DNA from: Dryomyza anilis
Taxonomy: Eukaryota > Arthropoda > Insecta > Diptera > Dryomyzidae
Assembly (NCBI GenBank): GCA_951804985.1
Contig: OX638133.1
Location: forward strand, 28,426,963 to 28,490,962
DNA: 64,000 bases
Reading direction: 5' to 3'
Positions 1 through 10,150 of this stretch are shown here, piece by piece. The translations under genes were made by a program, and so were the position numbers. Below the pieces are notes generated by a model. That model was not told where the DNA came from. It did no database searches and saw only the letters and a program-made list of their open reading frames with translations. Each line of letters opens with the position of its first letter. The first letter of the stretch is position 1.

Positions 1-4
1 ACAC

Positions 5-116
5 GCGATTTTAGCACAATATACTTGAGGAAAAACTACATTCGAAAATGTAAAAAAACGCAAATGTCAAAAATTGCACATTCGCCCCTTTGGCATGATA
101 GTGACGATATATACTT
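5..116 (+). repeat. Dispersed repeat arm, inverted partner of 3055-3168
   Basis: This block matches the reverse complement of 3055-3168 at roughly 90% by eye, sharing stretches such as TTGCACATTC, CCTTTGGCATGATAGTGACG and ATATATA. The two arms enclose the SINE, foldback and DINE-1 copy between them. No coding potential is seen. It could be a terminal repeat of an older composite element or two copies of a dispersed repeat in opposite orientation. Confidence 0.6.
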
Positions 117-190
117 TTCTATACCGGAGATGCTTCTATCTGGGTGTTACAAACGGCGTACCAAACTGAATATACCCTTTCACTCTTAGT
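108..190 (-). mobile_element. DINE-1/mini-me fragment (5' part only)
   Basis: The reverse complement matches the 5' end of the DINE-1-like copy at 1851-2590: the AAGAGTGAAAGGGTATATTC segment, the TTTGGTACGCCGTTTGTAAC segment, and the TCCGGTATGGAAAAGTATAT segment. The core, GTCY tract and 3' hairpin are absent, so this is a truncated relic. Confidence 0.7.
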
Positions 191-411
191 GGACATCTCA
201 TACACCAATTATATATAAATCGTGGATACTAATTTTGATTGCATACTCAGTTTTTTTTTTCTATTACGCATTATATTCAAGAACTTGGCTAAATTTTAGG
301 TTCATCTCAATCACTTTTTAGAATAAAAAAAATATAGAACCGTTGAAAAACAGTTTTGCATAAAACTTAAACGCAATTTATTTTTTAATTGTCCAGACTA
401 ATTATAATATA

Positions 412-715
412 GCCGCGGTAGCTCAGTGGTTAGTGCGTTGGACTGCGAGCCGAAAGGTCCCCGGTTCAAGCCTGGACTGGGGCTAACGACATCTTTTCAT
501 AGAAACATTTTTCTATTCCGCGCTACCTCTCGGCAATAAATGGCAAACCTACGAGAGTTAAATATTGCCTCTGAAAAGCTCTCACCCGCCGTTCGGATTC
601 GGCAAAAAACTGTAGGTCCCACCACTTTGAGTACAAATATAACACGCGCAGCTCAAAATGGTGAGAGAGCTCGGCCGAAGTTCTATACAGGACTGTGGCG
701 CCAAACTATTATTAT
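412..715 (+). mobile_element. tRNA-derived SINE with perfect 13-bp target duplication
   Basis: The element is 304 bp. Its head (412-485) is tRNA-like: it has an A-box region around TAGCTCAGTGGTTAG and a B-box region GGTTCAAGCCT. The rest is an unrelated body ending in ATT repeats. It is flanked by the direct repeat TAATTATAATATA at 399-411 and 716-728, which is the signature of LINE-style target-primed insertion. A second full copy lies at 11715-12024 on the other strand and diverged copies lie near 47.5 kb and 53 kb. The tRNA head lacks a convincing intact 3' acceptor arm, so it is not annotated as a functional tRNA. Confidence 0.85.
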
Positions 716-730
716 TAATTATAATATATG

Positions 731-1137
731 AAAAAATTTTTTCTTTTTCATCGGGTCTAATATACCCTATCAAGACAGTTAACGTCAAAAAATGTAGTTG
801 TTTAAAATGCTTGTATATTTTACATATTAATTACTAGAAATAGAAAATTGCACTACAATTTTTCTCAAAAATGCCAGGTAATATGCCATGGTAAAAAATG
901 TTGGAATATTTTTTAAACCCTTCTTTGGATTACAGTTGATTAGAATACTTTTATGTACAATTTTTAAACTTATCAATAGTTTACACCCAATATTAAACTT
1001 TCTCTAATTGAAATTTTATCTATTTTTTTTTTATTAAACATGGAAATGTAATATTTTTAGTATATAAAATAATCCTAATGGTTTAAAAATTTAATCCAAT
1101 TGTATTAAAATTTAAACTCAAATAGATTTTTCTGTTT
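731..1137. other. AT-rich spacer, no gene seen
   Basis: The stretch is dominated by A and T runs with frequent stops in all frames. No repeat shared with the rest of the window was noticed here. Confidence 0.5.
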
Positions 1138-1778
1138 ATTTAATAACACTACACAACAGCCATTCTACGCAGCAGTCAAGATTATTTTTGTATTATGTAA
1201 AATGGCGTCCTGATTTCGAAAATATGGTTTAATACTGTTTCATTGGATAGGTTTACAAAATATTGACCAATAAATTTTTAACCGAGCATTCATTAAGGTG
1301 CTCACATATATTTGTAAATATATCGAATGATAGGTAATTGAATATCCAAAAAAATATTCTCAAAACATTTTTAAATTCGTTTACTAGTTTAAGAGAACTC
1401 GATAGAAAAAAAAGCATTTTTTTCAAGGAAATTAAAAAAAAAAATGATTTAAAAAATTGAAAAAAATCGAGAAAGTGAGACGAAACACAATTTTTAAAAT
1501 ATATATTTTTCGAGTTCTTCTACATAGTTTTTTTAAACCAGTGAACCAATTCCAAAGTGTTGTAATAAATTTTATTATTGGATATTTAATTACCTTTCAT
1601 TCGATATAACAATTGATCATATGAGTTTTATTAAGTTATATTGCTCGAAATCTCGTAAACCTATCCATAGAAAATTTTTTAATTCATTTATTCAAATTCT
1701 GCGGGTCATTTCCAATAATACAAAAAAATTGAATTTACTGCGCAAACTATTTTTCTCATTTTGTTGTGTAGTGTAATT
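1138..1778. repeat. Long foldback (inverted repeat) element
   Basis: The left arm (about 1138-1400) reappears inverted in the right arm (about 1510-1778). Paired segments include ACACTACACAACA, TGGATAGGTTTAC, TATCGAATGA, GGTAATTGAATATCCAA (pairing with TTGGATATTTAATTACC) and AGAACTCGA. Almost the whole 640 bp can fold into one diverged hairpin. No coding capacity is seen, which is typical of a foldback-type non-autonomous transposon. Confidence 0.6.
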
Positions 1779-1850
1779 TTAAACCATAAAAGGTTAAATT
1801 GTAAGTTTTAGTTCAGAATCTCAAGTTCGAATCTCGACCAAGAAATGTTT

Positions 1851-2590
1851 ATACCCTACACTAAGAGTGAAAGGGTATATTCAGTTTGGTACGCCGTTTG
1901 TAACACCCAGAAGGAAGGATCTCCGGTATGGAAAAGTATATATATTCTTGATCAGCATGACCTCCTCAGCATGACCTTCTTGATCAGCATGATTTCCTGA
2001 GTCGATTTAGCGATGTCCGTCTGTCCGTCTGTCTGTCCGTCTGTCTGTCTCTCTGTCCGTTGAAATCACGATTACAGAAAAAGTAGAAGAGCTAGAGCAA
2101 TGAAACTTTAGATTTAGATTACTTATATATCTAAATTGGCATGATCGGTCTATTGTGACCTGAGAATCGACCACTTATGTTCAAATACCTCATATAAAAT
2201 TTACATCTACAAATCAATTTTACTGTATACGTGCTTAGGTAAACTTTTTGGTCATATATATATATATATAGACATTATGCTCAAATACATGTAAATAATG
2301 TTTTCCCACGAAACGGCTTATGGTTTCCAAAACAAAACTAGAAATTCGGTACACCTACCCATTTGTAAATATGGGTTTCAAATGAAAGGAAATTCTTCAG
2401 CGATGGAAAGTTTGTAGTTATTTTCAGGATTCGTATACCCTGGTGACCTATATACCACTTTGAATGGTAACCACACATATGTGTAGGGTATTTATAGTCG
2501 GCTTAGACCGACTATAATTTTGATAATCCTAACTATCATAATAACGACTACTTTCAAATTTCCCATGTGATCTAACCTTCCCAACTGGTT
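1851..2590 (+). mobile_element. DINE-1/mini-me-like Helentron copy A
   Basis: The element has the order expected for this dipteran family: a 5' end beginning ATACCCTACAC, a short TA run, a conserved core containing TTCTTGATCAGCATGA, a GTCY tract (GTCCGTCTGTCC repeats near 2008-2060), then AT-rich body. The 3' region carries the hairpin TAGTCGGCTTAGACCGACTA (about 2498-2517) and ends in CCCAACTGGTT. The core is locally duplicated here (GATCAGCATGA occurs twice). It encodes nothing and would depend on a Rep/helicase supplied elsewhere. This copy holds the uninterrupted site ACACATATGTGT that the SINE occupies in copy B. Confidence 0.8.
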
Positions 2591-3054
2591 TTTTTATTAT
2601 TTCTAATTTTTTTATTCTTTCTAATATTACTTAAGAATTATAAAAAAATCTATTCAAATGCGACCAACGTTTCTTACCTTAAATATACTTCTAGCTATTG
2701 AAATAAATAAAAAAAAACTAAGTAAAAAAAAAACTAAATTAAAAAAATAAAATTTTAATTAAAAAAATTAGAACCACGACCGAGATTCTAACCTGCGATA
2801 CTGAATTAAATTTGTTGTCACCACGTTAGTAACATTCACTTGAGTGCTCGCTTTATAATTCAAAACGCCTTTTCGACAGAAATATGTTTAAATAGCGCTA
2901 ATAATAAATGACAGTAATGTTGGTTACCGGTATGTTAGAGGATCTGAATGTAGCGGGAAAGGTGTGCGCTCTTGAAGAAGAAGAAAATAATTTCGAAAGA
3001 GACGAAAAATAATTAAAGAGTGTGCAAGAATTATAAAAATAAAATAATAAATAT
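2591..3054. other. AT-rich spacer with a weak tRNA-like relic
   Basis: The segment is mostly AT-rich. About 2766-2880, read on the minus strand, has a B-box-like GGTTAGAATCTC and an A-box-like ACTCAAGTG, so it may be an old SINE of another family. I cannot define its ends. Confidence 0.25.
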
Positions 3055-3168
3055 ATATCGTCACTATCATGCCAAAGGGGTGAATGTGCAATTTTTGAAA
3101 TTTGCGTTTTTTTAAATTTTTGAATGTAGTTTATCCTCAAGTATGCTGTGCCAAAATCACGTGTCATT
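3055..3168 (-). repeat. Dispersed repeat arm, inverted partner of 5-116
   Basis: This is the reverse-complement match of the block at the left edge of the window. The CCAAAAGG-type motif recurs just to the right (near 3209 and 3241), suggesting that the repeat family extends to about 3255. Confidence 0.6.
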
Positions 3169-3310
3169 TTGTTGGATATTTCTAGCCACAAAAGACAAAA
3201 CCAAAAGGACGAATTTGAAAAATTGAAAAATCTTGTCATGCCAAAAGGGCGAATCTTTTCGTTTTTTTGCTATAACACTTTATTGGTATAAAATAAATTA
3301 GTGGTGTAAA

Positions 3311-3472
3311 GGCATTTATTGTTTGTTTTCAAAGCACCTATCAATCTGCATCATTAATCAAAAATATTTTGCCAAACATTAATTTGCCATTTGTTATTTG
3401 CAGACTTTTTTTTTGGCAAAATATTTGTAATTAATAATGCAGATCGATAGGTGCTTTGAAAACAAAATAAAT
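3311..3472. repeat. Hairpin-forming inverted repeat with ~50-bp arms
   Basis: GTTTTCAAAGCACCTATC near 3325 pairs with GATAGGTGCTTTGAAAAC near 3446-3463, and pairing continues inward through CTGCAT..ATTAAT to TTTTGCCA/TGGCAAAA around a loop of about 40 bases. This is likely a small foldback MITE. No coding potential is seen. Confidence 0.6.
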
Positions 3473-4535
3473 CCGTATTTTCAATCATTTTCAGCATTAA
3501 TTTTAATCCCGTAGGATTACATGCAAAGTAATACAACATGTATTACAATGTAATGCAGAGTGGTATTACAAACTTTTTTAATCTTTTAGGATTATTACAA
3601 TTTAATCTTTATTTGGTCGAGACATATGTATATACAATCCAAAAAAAGTTTCAAAAATAACCCTATATTTTTTACCGTGTATTTAAAAAATTCACTTTAT
3701 TTCTCTGTATTTCCACACAGTACAGAGCCTCTCTGCAGTGATGACTCCTACTTGAAGCCACTACACTATGTATCACCGTCTGCATCTCCACCGTCTCCGC
3801 TTGATTAAGAACGCGACTTCCAAAGGATTCTCACTCAAACACATATAATATACACAGAACTGCGTGTGTGTTTTGCAATAAAAGACTTGAACTGTAAACT
3901 ACCAGATAATGAATTTATTGTAATTAATTTCATTTTTTTTTCTAGATGAAAAATAATTTTTTATAAATAATCTATTTAAGTACTTAATTTTTTTCAATGT
4001 AGCTCAAATATAAGAGTTTCAAATTCTGACTGTGAAATTATTTATTAATATAATGTATAAAAATTTTAAAAATCGAAATCACATAAAAATCTATATTTCG
4101 CTTGTATATTGTTGATGTGCAAAAATGATTCCATGTATTTTTTAACCTAATTGTAATAATTTAGTGATAAATAGAAACAACTCAATTAACAAATAAAACA
4201 AAAAGTGACAAATATTAATAATAGTAATCATTTATTTCGTGGTAATAACTTCTGAGAGATTTACTTGTTTATTTATTGTGTACATAAAATAATTTGTTTT
4301 ATTTTTCAGTTATTTAAAATAGTAATATTAAAAAAATATGGAAACGAGTGTCCAGAATAAAAATAAATAACAAAAGAAAGGATAAACCCTAATCAAAGTA
4401 TTTATATCTTGAGGAACTTTTTTTGTACCATAGTATTTTATTATTGCAAAATTTTGTAAAAGGCACAAATTAAACCCAAAGAAATGAATTAAGGTGGTCA
4501 ATAGTATTTATTGAATATCCAATCTATACAAAATT
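3473..4535. other. AT-rich spacer, no gene seen
   Basis: A slightly GC-richer patch at 3720-3840 contains no ORF with recognisable features. The rest is AT-rich with stops in all frames. Confidence 0.4.
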
Positions 4536-5596
4536 GTGACCGAAAGGAACGCTACAAAAGTAGAGCGACATAATCGTCCTAGCAGATCAACAATTGAGCG
4601 TCTAGTGGAAAAATTTGAATCCACAGGCACAATACAAAATGTTCCCGTGCCAGTGAGACAAAGAAGTGCCCGTAGTGTCGAGAATATTGCTGCCGCTGAG
4701 GCTTCAGTTGAAGAAAGCCCAAATTTGTCTCTCACACGTCGTTCTCAAGCGCTGGGCATCTCAGTGACGTCCTTGTGGCGAATTTTGCGAAAGGCCTACA
4801 TCTGAAGCCGCTTGACCACCAGAAGCGTCATATGTTCGGGAATTGGGCTGAGCAACAACTTGAAAATGATTCGGATTTTCATCGAAAAATCATCTTCAGC
4901 GGTAAGGCTCATTTCTGGCTGAATGGCTTCGTCAATAAACAAAATATGCGTTATTGGTCAGACAGCAATCCACACGTACTCCATGAGTCATCATTGCATC
5001 CCGAAAAAATTACGGTTTGGTGCGGTTTATGGGCCGGCGGCGTCATTGAGCCGTACTTCTCCCGTGATGATCAAGACCGGCACGTTACTGTGAATGGGAA
5101 TCGCTACCGTTCAATGATAACCGAATATTTTTGGCCCCAATTGGATGATATGGACTTGGAGGACATGTGGTTCCAACAGGACGGCACCACAAGCCACACA
5201 GCGAATGACACAATCAATTTATTGGAAACCAAGTTTGGAGAACGTGTTATATCACGAAATGGTCCAGTCGATTGGCCGCCTCGGTCGTGCGATTTGACGC
5301 CGTTATACTATTTCCTGTGTGGCTACGTCAAGTCTATGGTCTATGCCAACAAGCCAGCGACGATTGATAAACTTCGTACAAATATCGAACGTGAAATTGC
5401 AGCAGTATCGGCCGATTTATGCTTGAAAACTGTCGAAAATTGGGTTCAGCGTGCCCGTGGTGGCCATGCAAAAGAAATCGAGTTCCATACATAATGGCAT
5501 CGAACGTACTTTTACAGGAATAGAGAATTTCATTGATATCCAAAACCATTTTTGTTTTATTAAAAAAAAAACTTTTGTACCGCTAAAAAAAACCTT
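4536..5596 (+). pseudogene. Dead rosa-type (DD41D) mariner transposase copy
   Basis: Two overlapping reading frames (about 4536-4805 and 4775-5494) together encode most of a Tc1/mariner-superfamily transposase: a helix-turn-helix part (HNRPSRSTIERLVEKF), a second HTH-like part (LTRRSQALGISVTSLWRIL), then the DDE domain (HFWLNGFVNKQN, VWCGLWAGG, FQQDG, WPPRSCDLTPL). The spacing from the QQD aspartate to the position of the third acidic residue is 41 residues, as in the rosa/DD41D group. The copy is inactive. The usual aspartate before AHFWLNG is glycine, the third aspartate of TPLDYF is tyrosine, and 7-bp plus about 27-bp deletions near 4790-4803 (judged against the copy at 62826-63278) shift the frame. 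At the 5' side the terminal-repeat sequence CGCTACAAAAGTAGAGCGAC joins directly to codons for HNRPS, so the N-terminus is deleted. The 3' terminal repeat ends near 5596 in AACCTTTATTA. Confidence 0.8.
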
Positions 5597-6248
5597 TATT
5601 AAGGACGCTCTCTACTCAATGTCTGAGCAACAGACATTGAACAAAATATATTGAAATTTATCTAATTTATATTGTTTGTGAAACTAAAATCCATGTCCTT
5701 TTTCCTAAATTAAATACAAATAAAAGTCTTCAATTTAATAACAATATCATTTTTATTTATGAAAAAGTTTATGGGTTTTCATTTCGGCATACTTTATAAA
5801 AAAGTCTATGCATTAACATAACAGCACTTTCAGGCATTTGTATTTTCTTTTTTAGTACTCACTGGATTTACTAAATTTAATAAAATTATACAATAAAATA
5901 TGCAAATGGCTTTAAAAATAGTAGTAGTAGTAGTTTTTAGTAGAAAATGTGTGTGCAAAACGGCAAGTTTAGCCAATTAGCTATAAAAAATAATAATATT
6001 TTATATTAATATCTTTTTTTTCATTTTGAAGGTGGGTACAGTATTTTTCGAAAAAAAAAGTGCCTTTAAGTTTATATTTATAACAATTAAAACAAAAATA
6101 CAAAAAAACTAACTAGTAAATCAAAACTAGCTCCAAAGAAAAAAAAAGAGTACTTAAAACTAGCGATAAACAAATAGTTGATGACTGAGTCTTGACTGGG
6201 ATTTCAACGAAGCGTCTGTTTGCCATGTTGTGTGAAGCGCAGCGGGGT
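5597..6248. other. AT-rich DNA downstream of Coq9
   Basis: No ORF of note. It holds the Coq9 3' UTR for an unknown distance. A minus-strand AATAAA lies at 5752-5757, but it is not proven to be the one used. Confidence 0.35.
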
Positions 6249-8183
6249 TCAACGATTATAGCCCAGACCGAGAATATTGCGTGCCTGTAACAAAATAATT
6301 AAATTAATGTTTATTTTAATAATTTTAAAAATACAACGCTACAAAAGGATGCAATGGACAATAGAAAATGGACAGACCATACTTTATATCTAAATAACAT
6401 GAAAGTACTGCTTTTCTTTACATATGGGCATTTCCTGGGGGTTCCAGACAGGACATTCGTACGCCTCAAACTTTAATATCTCGAAGGAAAATTAAGGAAT
6501 TTTCTTGATTTTTTCTTTTGTTCAAATAGTATTTAAATAGGGCTAAACAATTGCAAAAACTTAAATATAAATATAAATGAAATAGTGGTCGTTCCGGACG
6601 GGCCAAAAACGGAGGTTTCATATGGAAATGCCAAAAAGTCAGCAAATTTTGCGTACAAATGATTTTTTTGGATTATTTTAAAACATAGCTGAAAGCATGT
6701 GCTTTCTTTTTATATTTACATTTTGTTCCTAAAATGTCTAGTTTTTTTATAATAAATCACAGAAAAATTGCGGACGGACCAAAAAATTCCGTATAAAAAT
6801 TATCAGTACGATTTTTTATACTAAAAATACTTTTTGAGTACAGCGTTATTTTTTTGAATAATCTCAGAACATAGCTGATACAATTTACTATATTTTTGTA
6901 TATGTACACTTTCTTTCTAAGGCTTACAGTTATTTCGTAATAAATCGCAGAATAATTCTGCACGTTCCGTATGGAAATTTGCACTACGATTTTTGTGTTT
7001 TTTTTTTATAAATTGTCTTGATAATGTTGAATATAAATTATATTTTTAGATATTCAAAAAAAAAAGATTCTTCTTCCCTTGAATTATATAAAAATAATGT
7101 ATTTTCAACTTGATTCGTGTAGTGAATATTAATGCATATTTTTTTGTAAAACTAACCGTTATAAAAGCCGAATTAAACGAGCGCTGAAAATTGTTTGTCA
7201 TATCTTCGGTCTGCGCCAGCATCATTTGCAGCTGCACCGCCTCGTCCATGCGATTCTTCAGAAACTCCCAGGTCTTGACATGATCCGGCGAAGTGTCCTG
7301 CAGCATAAAGAGTTCCGTCATTTTCATAATGGTTGCCAGACCAATACGACGCGTATACCAGCCAAACTGCAACGAGTAGAATAAGAATAATAAATAAAAA
7401 AATTTCTCATGAAAGTTGTCCTTTAACTCACATCCACCGAACGATCGCCGGAAAAGTAACAAATATCATCGACCAACGTCAAGACCTGCGCCAGCGCCGT
7501 TGACGCATTCTGCGGCAGCGCAATCAATGCCATCGCCTGTGGCCATTGCGCCTTGTACGGCACCAACATCTCGAAACGTGCACGCACAGCACGCACGAGA
7601 AAATCCAAAGGATCGCTGACCTCACGTTGTCCCATTTGTGTCTCCTGCTGCAGACGCTGCAACAGTGCCGCATTGCATTGGCCATTGAAGTAGGAGACAA
7701 GCGCAAAGCCACCCTCAGGAAACATGCCGTGCACAACGCTCGGCAGCCCAGCATCTTCGGCGCCCTTCACGATAGCGGAGCGCGTCCAGCCGAGACTGGG
7801 CACATGGACGAGCGCAGCGGCGAGTATCTGCTGACGCAATGCCTCAACTTTGGCATTTTTAGCGGCGTCAGCCTCATCTTTGGCAGCATTTTCTGCTTCC
7901 GTTTGTTGACGTGCAAATTCTTGCTCGCGCTGTTCCTCGCGCGCACGAAAATCATCAATGCTTTCTGAGGCGGCGGTGGTGACGTTGGCGGGTGCGTTTG
8001 ACGTTGTGCTGCTAATGGGCGGTTGACTGCTGTAAAAACGTGACGTTGCTCTGTGGCTGCTGACTTTGTGCTGCTGCTGCAGCTGTTGTTGCGTTTGCTG
8101 CTGTGTGGTGCTTTGCTGACGCAATAATACTGCGAGCGCATTGCTGCCGGCGACCGTTGACTGCAGGCTGCAGCTGTGACAGT
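6249..8183 (-). CDS. Coq9: Coq9, ubiquinone biosynthesis protein COQ9 (three downstream exons)
   Basis: COQ9 is a mitochondrial matrix lipid-binding protein that supports COQ7 in coenzyme Q synthesis. Exons, in order of transcription: 8183-7432, 7366-7157 and 6284-6249 (stop TGA at 6251-6249). Both introns have GT..AG ends and phase 0, giving the joins DRSVD-FGWYTRR and SAFIT-ARNILGL. The C-terminal ARNILGL, the block LGWTRSAIVKGAEDAGLPS, and HGMFPEGGFALVSYF are COQ9 hallmarks. The upstream part is Gln-rich, and SRFYSS looks like a matrix-processing site after the presequence. Exon 8183-7432 starts after TTTGCAG in phase 1 and has no in-frame ATG, so a further 5' exon is needed; the best candidate is 17660-17720. 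With it the protein is 352 residues, against about 318 in human. The intron 6285-7156 is AT-rich and holds a tandem duplication. Confidence 0.93.
6575..6990. repeat. Degenerate ~186-bp tandem repeat in a Coq9 intron
   Basis: ACATAGCTGA occurs at 6683 and again at 6869 (spacing 186). ATAAATCRCAGAA followed by a CGGACGG- or CACGTTCC-type segment recurs with the same spacing, with a third partial unit near 6590. It lies wholly within the last Coq9 intron and is non-coding. Confidence 0.5.
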
Positions 8184-8199
8184 CTGCAAATAATACAAA

Positions 8200-9290
8200 A
8201 TGTTTGTGTTAAATATTTTAGCTTTTTAAAAAGTAAAACGTTTAAAACGTTACTACAATGGAATGCTTAGCGGACAGCTGCTAATTAGGCAGCAACTACT
8301 TTCAACAAGACATAGTTGCTGTTCACAAAAATAAAACCCAGTCGTCCGTCGGGTGTTGACTAAGGTCACAATGAGGTACTAATTGCGACACTTGCAGATT
8401 TTGCGATTAGAGCTACAAAATAAAATAACTTCATTTTGTAGTTATTTTTAATAAAAATTGATTGCAAATCCAATTTTATTGTAACTAGCATGATTCATGT
8501 ATAAATTCACCCAAATTCTTGTATCATAACTTTGTTCTTGGAGTTTATTTCTGTAGAAAAATATTGTCTAAACGTTTATCAGAAGTTGTAATCATGGTTT
8601 ATTTTTAAACACTTTTGATATTTGTTTTTTCGTTATAATTTGTATTTGCAGTACAATAAAAATTAAATATTAAAATATACCATCAATTACAACTACTGAT
8701 TTTATGGTACATGTATTATTGCTTTTTCATATTAACTTTTCAAGTTTTCCATTAAATTTTATAGTAATTCAAAAATTCTGTACTATTAATGAATGTTACT
8801 CAATGTTTTACAATGCATAACCTTAAAATAATAAGAAATACTATTAAGTTTATAGTATTTCAACATATATATTTATAATTTTAATAATACACGAATATAA
8901 AATATTGGAATGTAATTAAAAAGTAATACGAAAGTACCATACATGTATTAGGAATGCAGTGTAATTAAATTTTAATCGAAATTGAATTTATTTTTGTTCA
9001 GATTGTCATAACATACTTTTGGCTGCACACATGAGAAAATCCTATATATTCTTAAAGTACGCTAAAAAATAAAATATACGTGTATCCCAGTTTTTCTGGA
9101 TCAATTCGTTAAAGGGTTTTATTTGCATTTGATAAGCAAGTGCATATCAAATTTTTGTCGAAAATTTGAAAAAAGTTGAATGTACTTCATAGCTGAGACA
9201 GCACTTAGTATGAATATGAAACTGGTTGTCCGATATCAATTAAATTACACTTTTTACTTGTATTTAATAAATTTTAAATTAAAAAAAAAG
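8200..9290. other. AT-rich DNA upstream of Coq9 exon 8183-7432
   Basis: I looked here on the minus strand for an ATG exon with a donor in phase 1 to start Coq9 and found only a weak one: ATGCATTGTAAAACATTG followed by A|GTAACA near 8790-8815. Otherwise the stretch is AT-rich with no repeat recognised. Confidence 0.4.
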
Positions 9291-9294
9291 AGTC

Positions 9295-9575
9295 GTAGTT
9301 TGTACTGCTACCAATTTCGAACTGTTTTAGAACAATTTAGTAGAGATTTATAGCCCTATTCTGGCACGAGTCACAAATTGAAATCGATCACAATAGTGCG
9401 CTTAGTCACAATTGTCACAATTTCGTATTCTGTCAATTATATTTTCTATGTTTATTGACGTAAAAGTCTGATTAAATTGTCATTTGTAACAATTGTTATT
9501 GATAACAATTGTCATTATTCGCCCGAATAGGGCTGTTAGAACTATTAGGAGTGTGTATAGACTAATATTTCATGA
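9295..9575 (+). repeat. Dispersed repeat copy (CACACAGAATT family), split by a MITE
   Basis: CCAATTTCGAACTGTTTTAG, then CAATTTAGTAGAGATTTA, then TAGAACTATTAGGAGTGTGT match the reverse complement of 58610-58795 once the insertion at 9351-9535 is removed. A third copy lies at about 9965-10150. Confidence 0.6.
9351..9535. mobile_element. Tourist/Harbinger-like MITE with TTA duplication
   Basis: The element is 185 bp. Its ends are TAGCCCTATTC and GAATAGGGCTG, inverted repeats of each other with one mismatch. It is flanked by TTA at 9348-9350 and 9536-9538. The related copy near 58.6 kb shows the empty site ATTTAGAAC, confirming the boundaries. A 3-bp TTA duplication is usual for PIF/Harbinger-type MITEs. 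The interior is non-coding and rich in ACAATTGT palindromes. Confidence 0.75.
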
Positions 9576-9964
9576 GTACAGGCTAATATGGCAGTTTCGC
9601 CAGCAAATGTTTAAACCATTCGATTTAACCGAATGAAGTTAATTGGTACAACTAACATTTTCATTCTTTCAACCTCATGCCAAAAGAGGATTTTTCTGTG
9701 TGTACGTATGATTTTATGTACGATGTGTAATGTGTATATATTATAATATTGTCCAGCACAATATGTCAATGTTTTATCATAAATTATGTTTCAAAACAAC
9801 CATAATACATTTTAATTGCATTTAAATAAAGTAATGGTCGTCAATTTACTGTTTTATAATTACGTTTCAAAACAAACAGAAAATTAAATTTAAATAAATG
9901 TATGGTTAAAACACTCGTCTTGCATTCGGTAAGTTGTCCACTGACGAATTTCTCGTTGACCGAA

Positions 9965-10150
9965 CATATCTACTACACACAGAATTGTGATTTGTTGCGC
10001 CAACCAACTATTTTCGCAGTCAACTAATTCGGTTCTCAGAACCATTTAGTCAAAACTAAGAGTTGTAGTTCGGACAACAATCAATTTCCAAGAACTTTAG
10101 AACAATTTCGAACAGGTTTAGGGTAATTTGGATTGTATATAGGATAATAT
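9965..10150 (+). repeat. Dispersed repeat copy (CACACAGAATT family)
   Basis: CACACAGAATTGTGATTTGTTG, CCAACCAACT, AACTAATTCGGTTCTC, AAAACTAAGAGTTGTAGTT and AACAATTTCGAAC occur in the same order in the reverse complement of 58610-58795. It is non-coding and probably a MITE. Confidence 0.6.

Noticed and set aside
412..485. A functional tRNA gene
   Set aside because: A- and B-box-like parts are present, but the acceptor arm does not close properly and the block is part of a repeated SINE with target duplications.
7524..8198. Alternative frames over the large Coq9 exon
   Set aside because: They lie in other frames of the conserved Coq9 exon and do not carry the COQ9 motifs.
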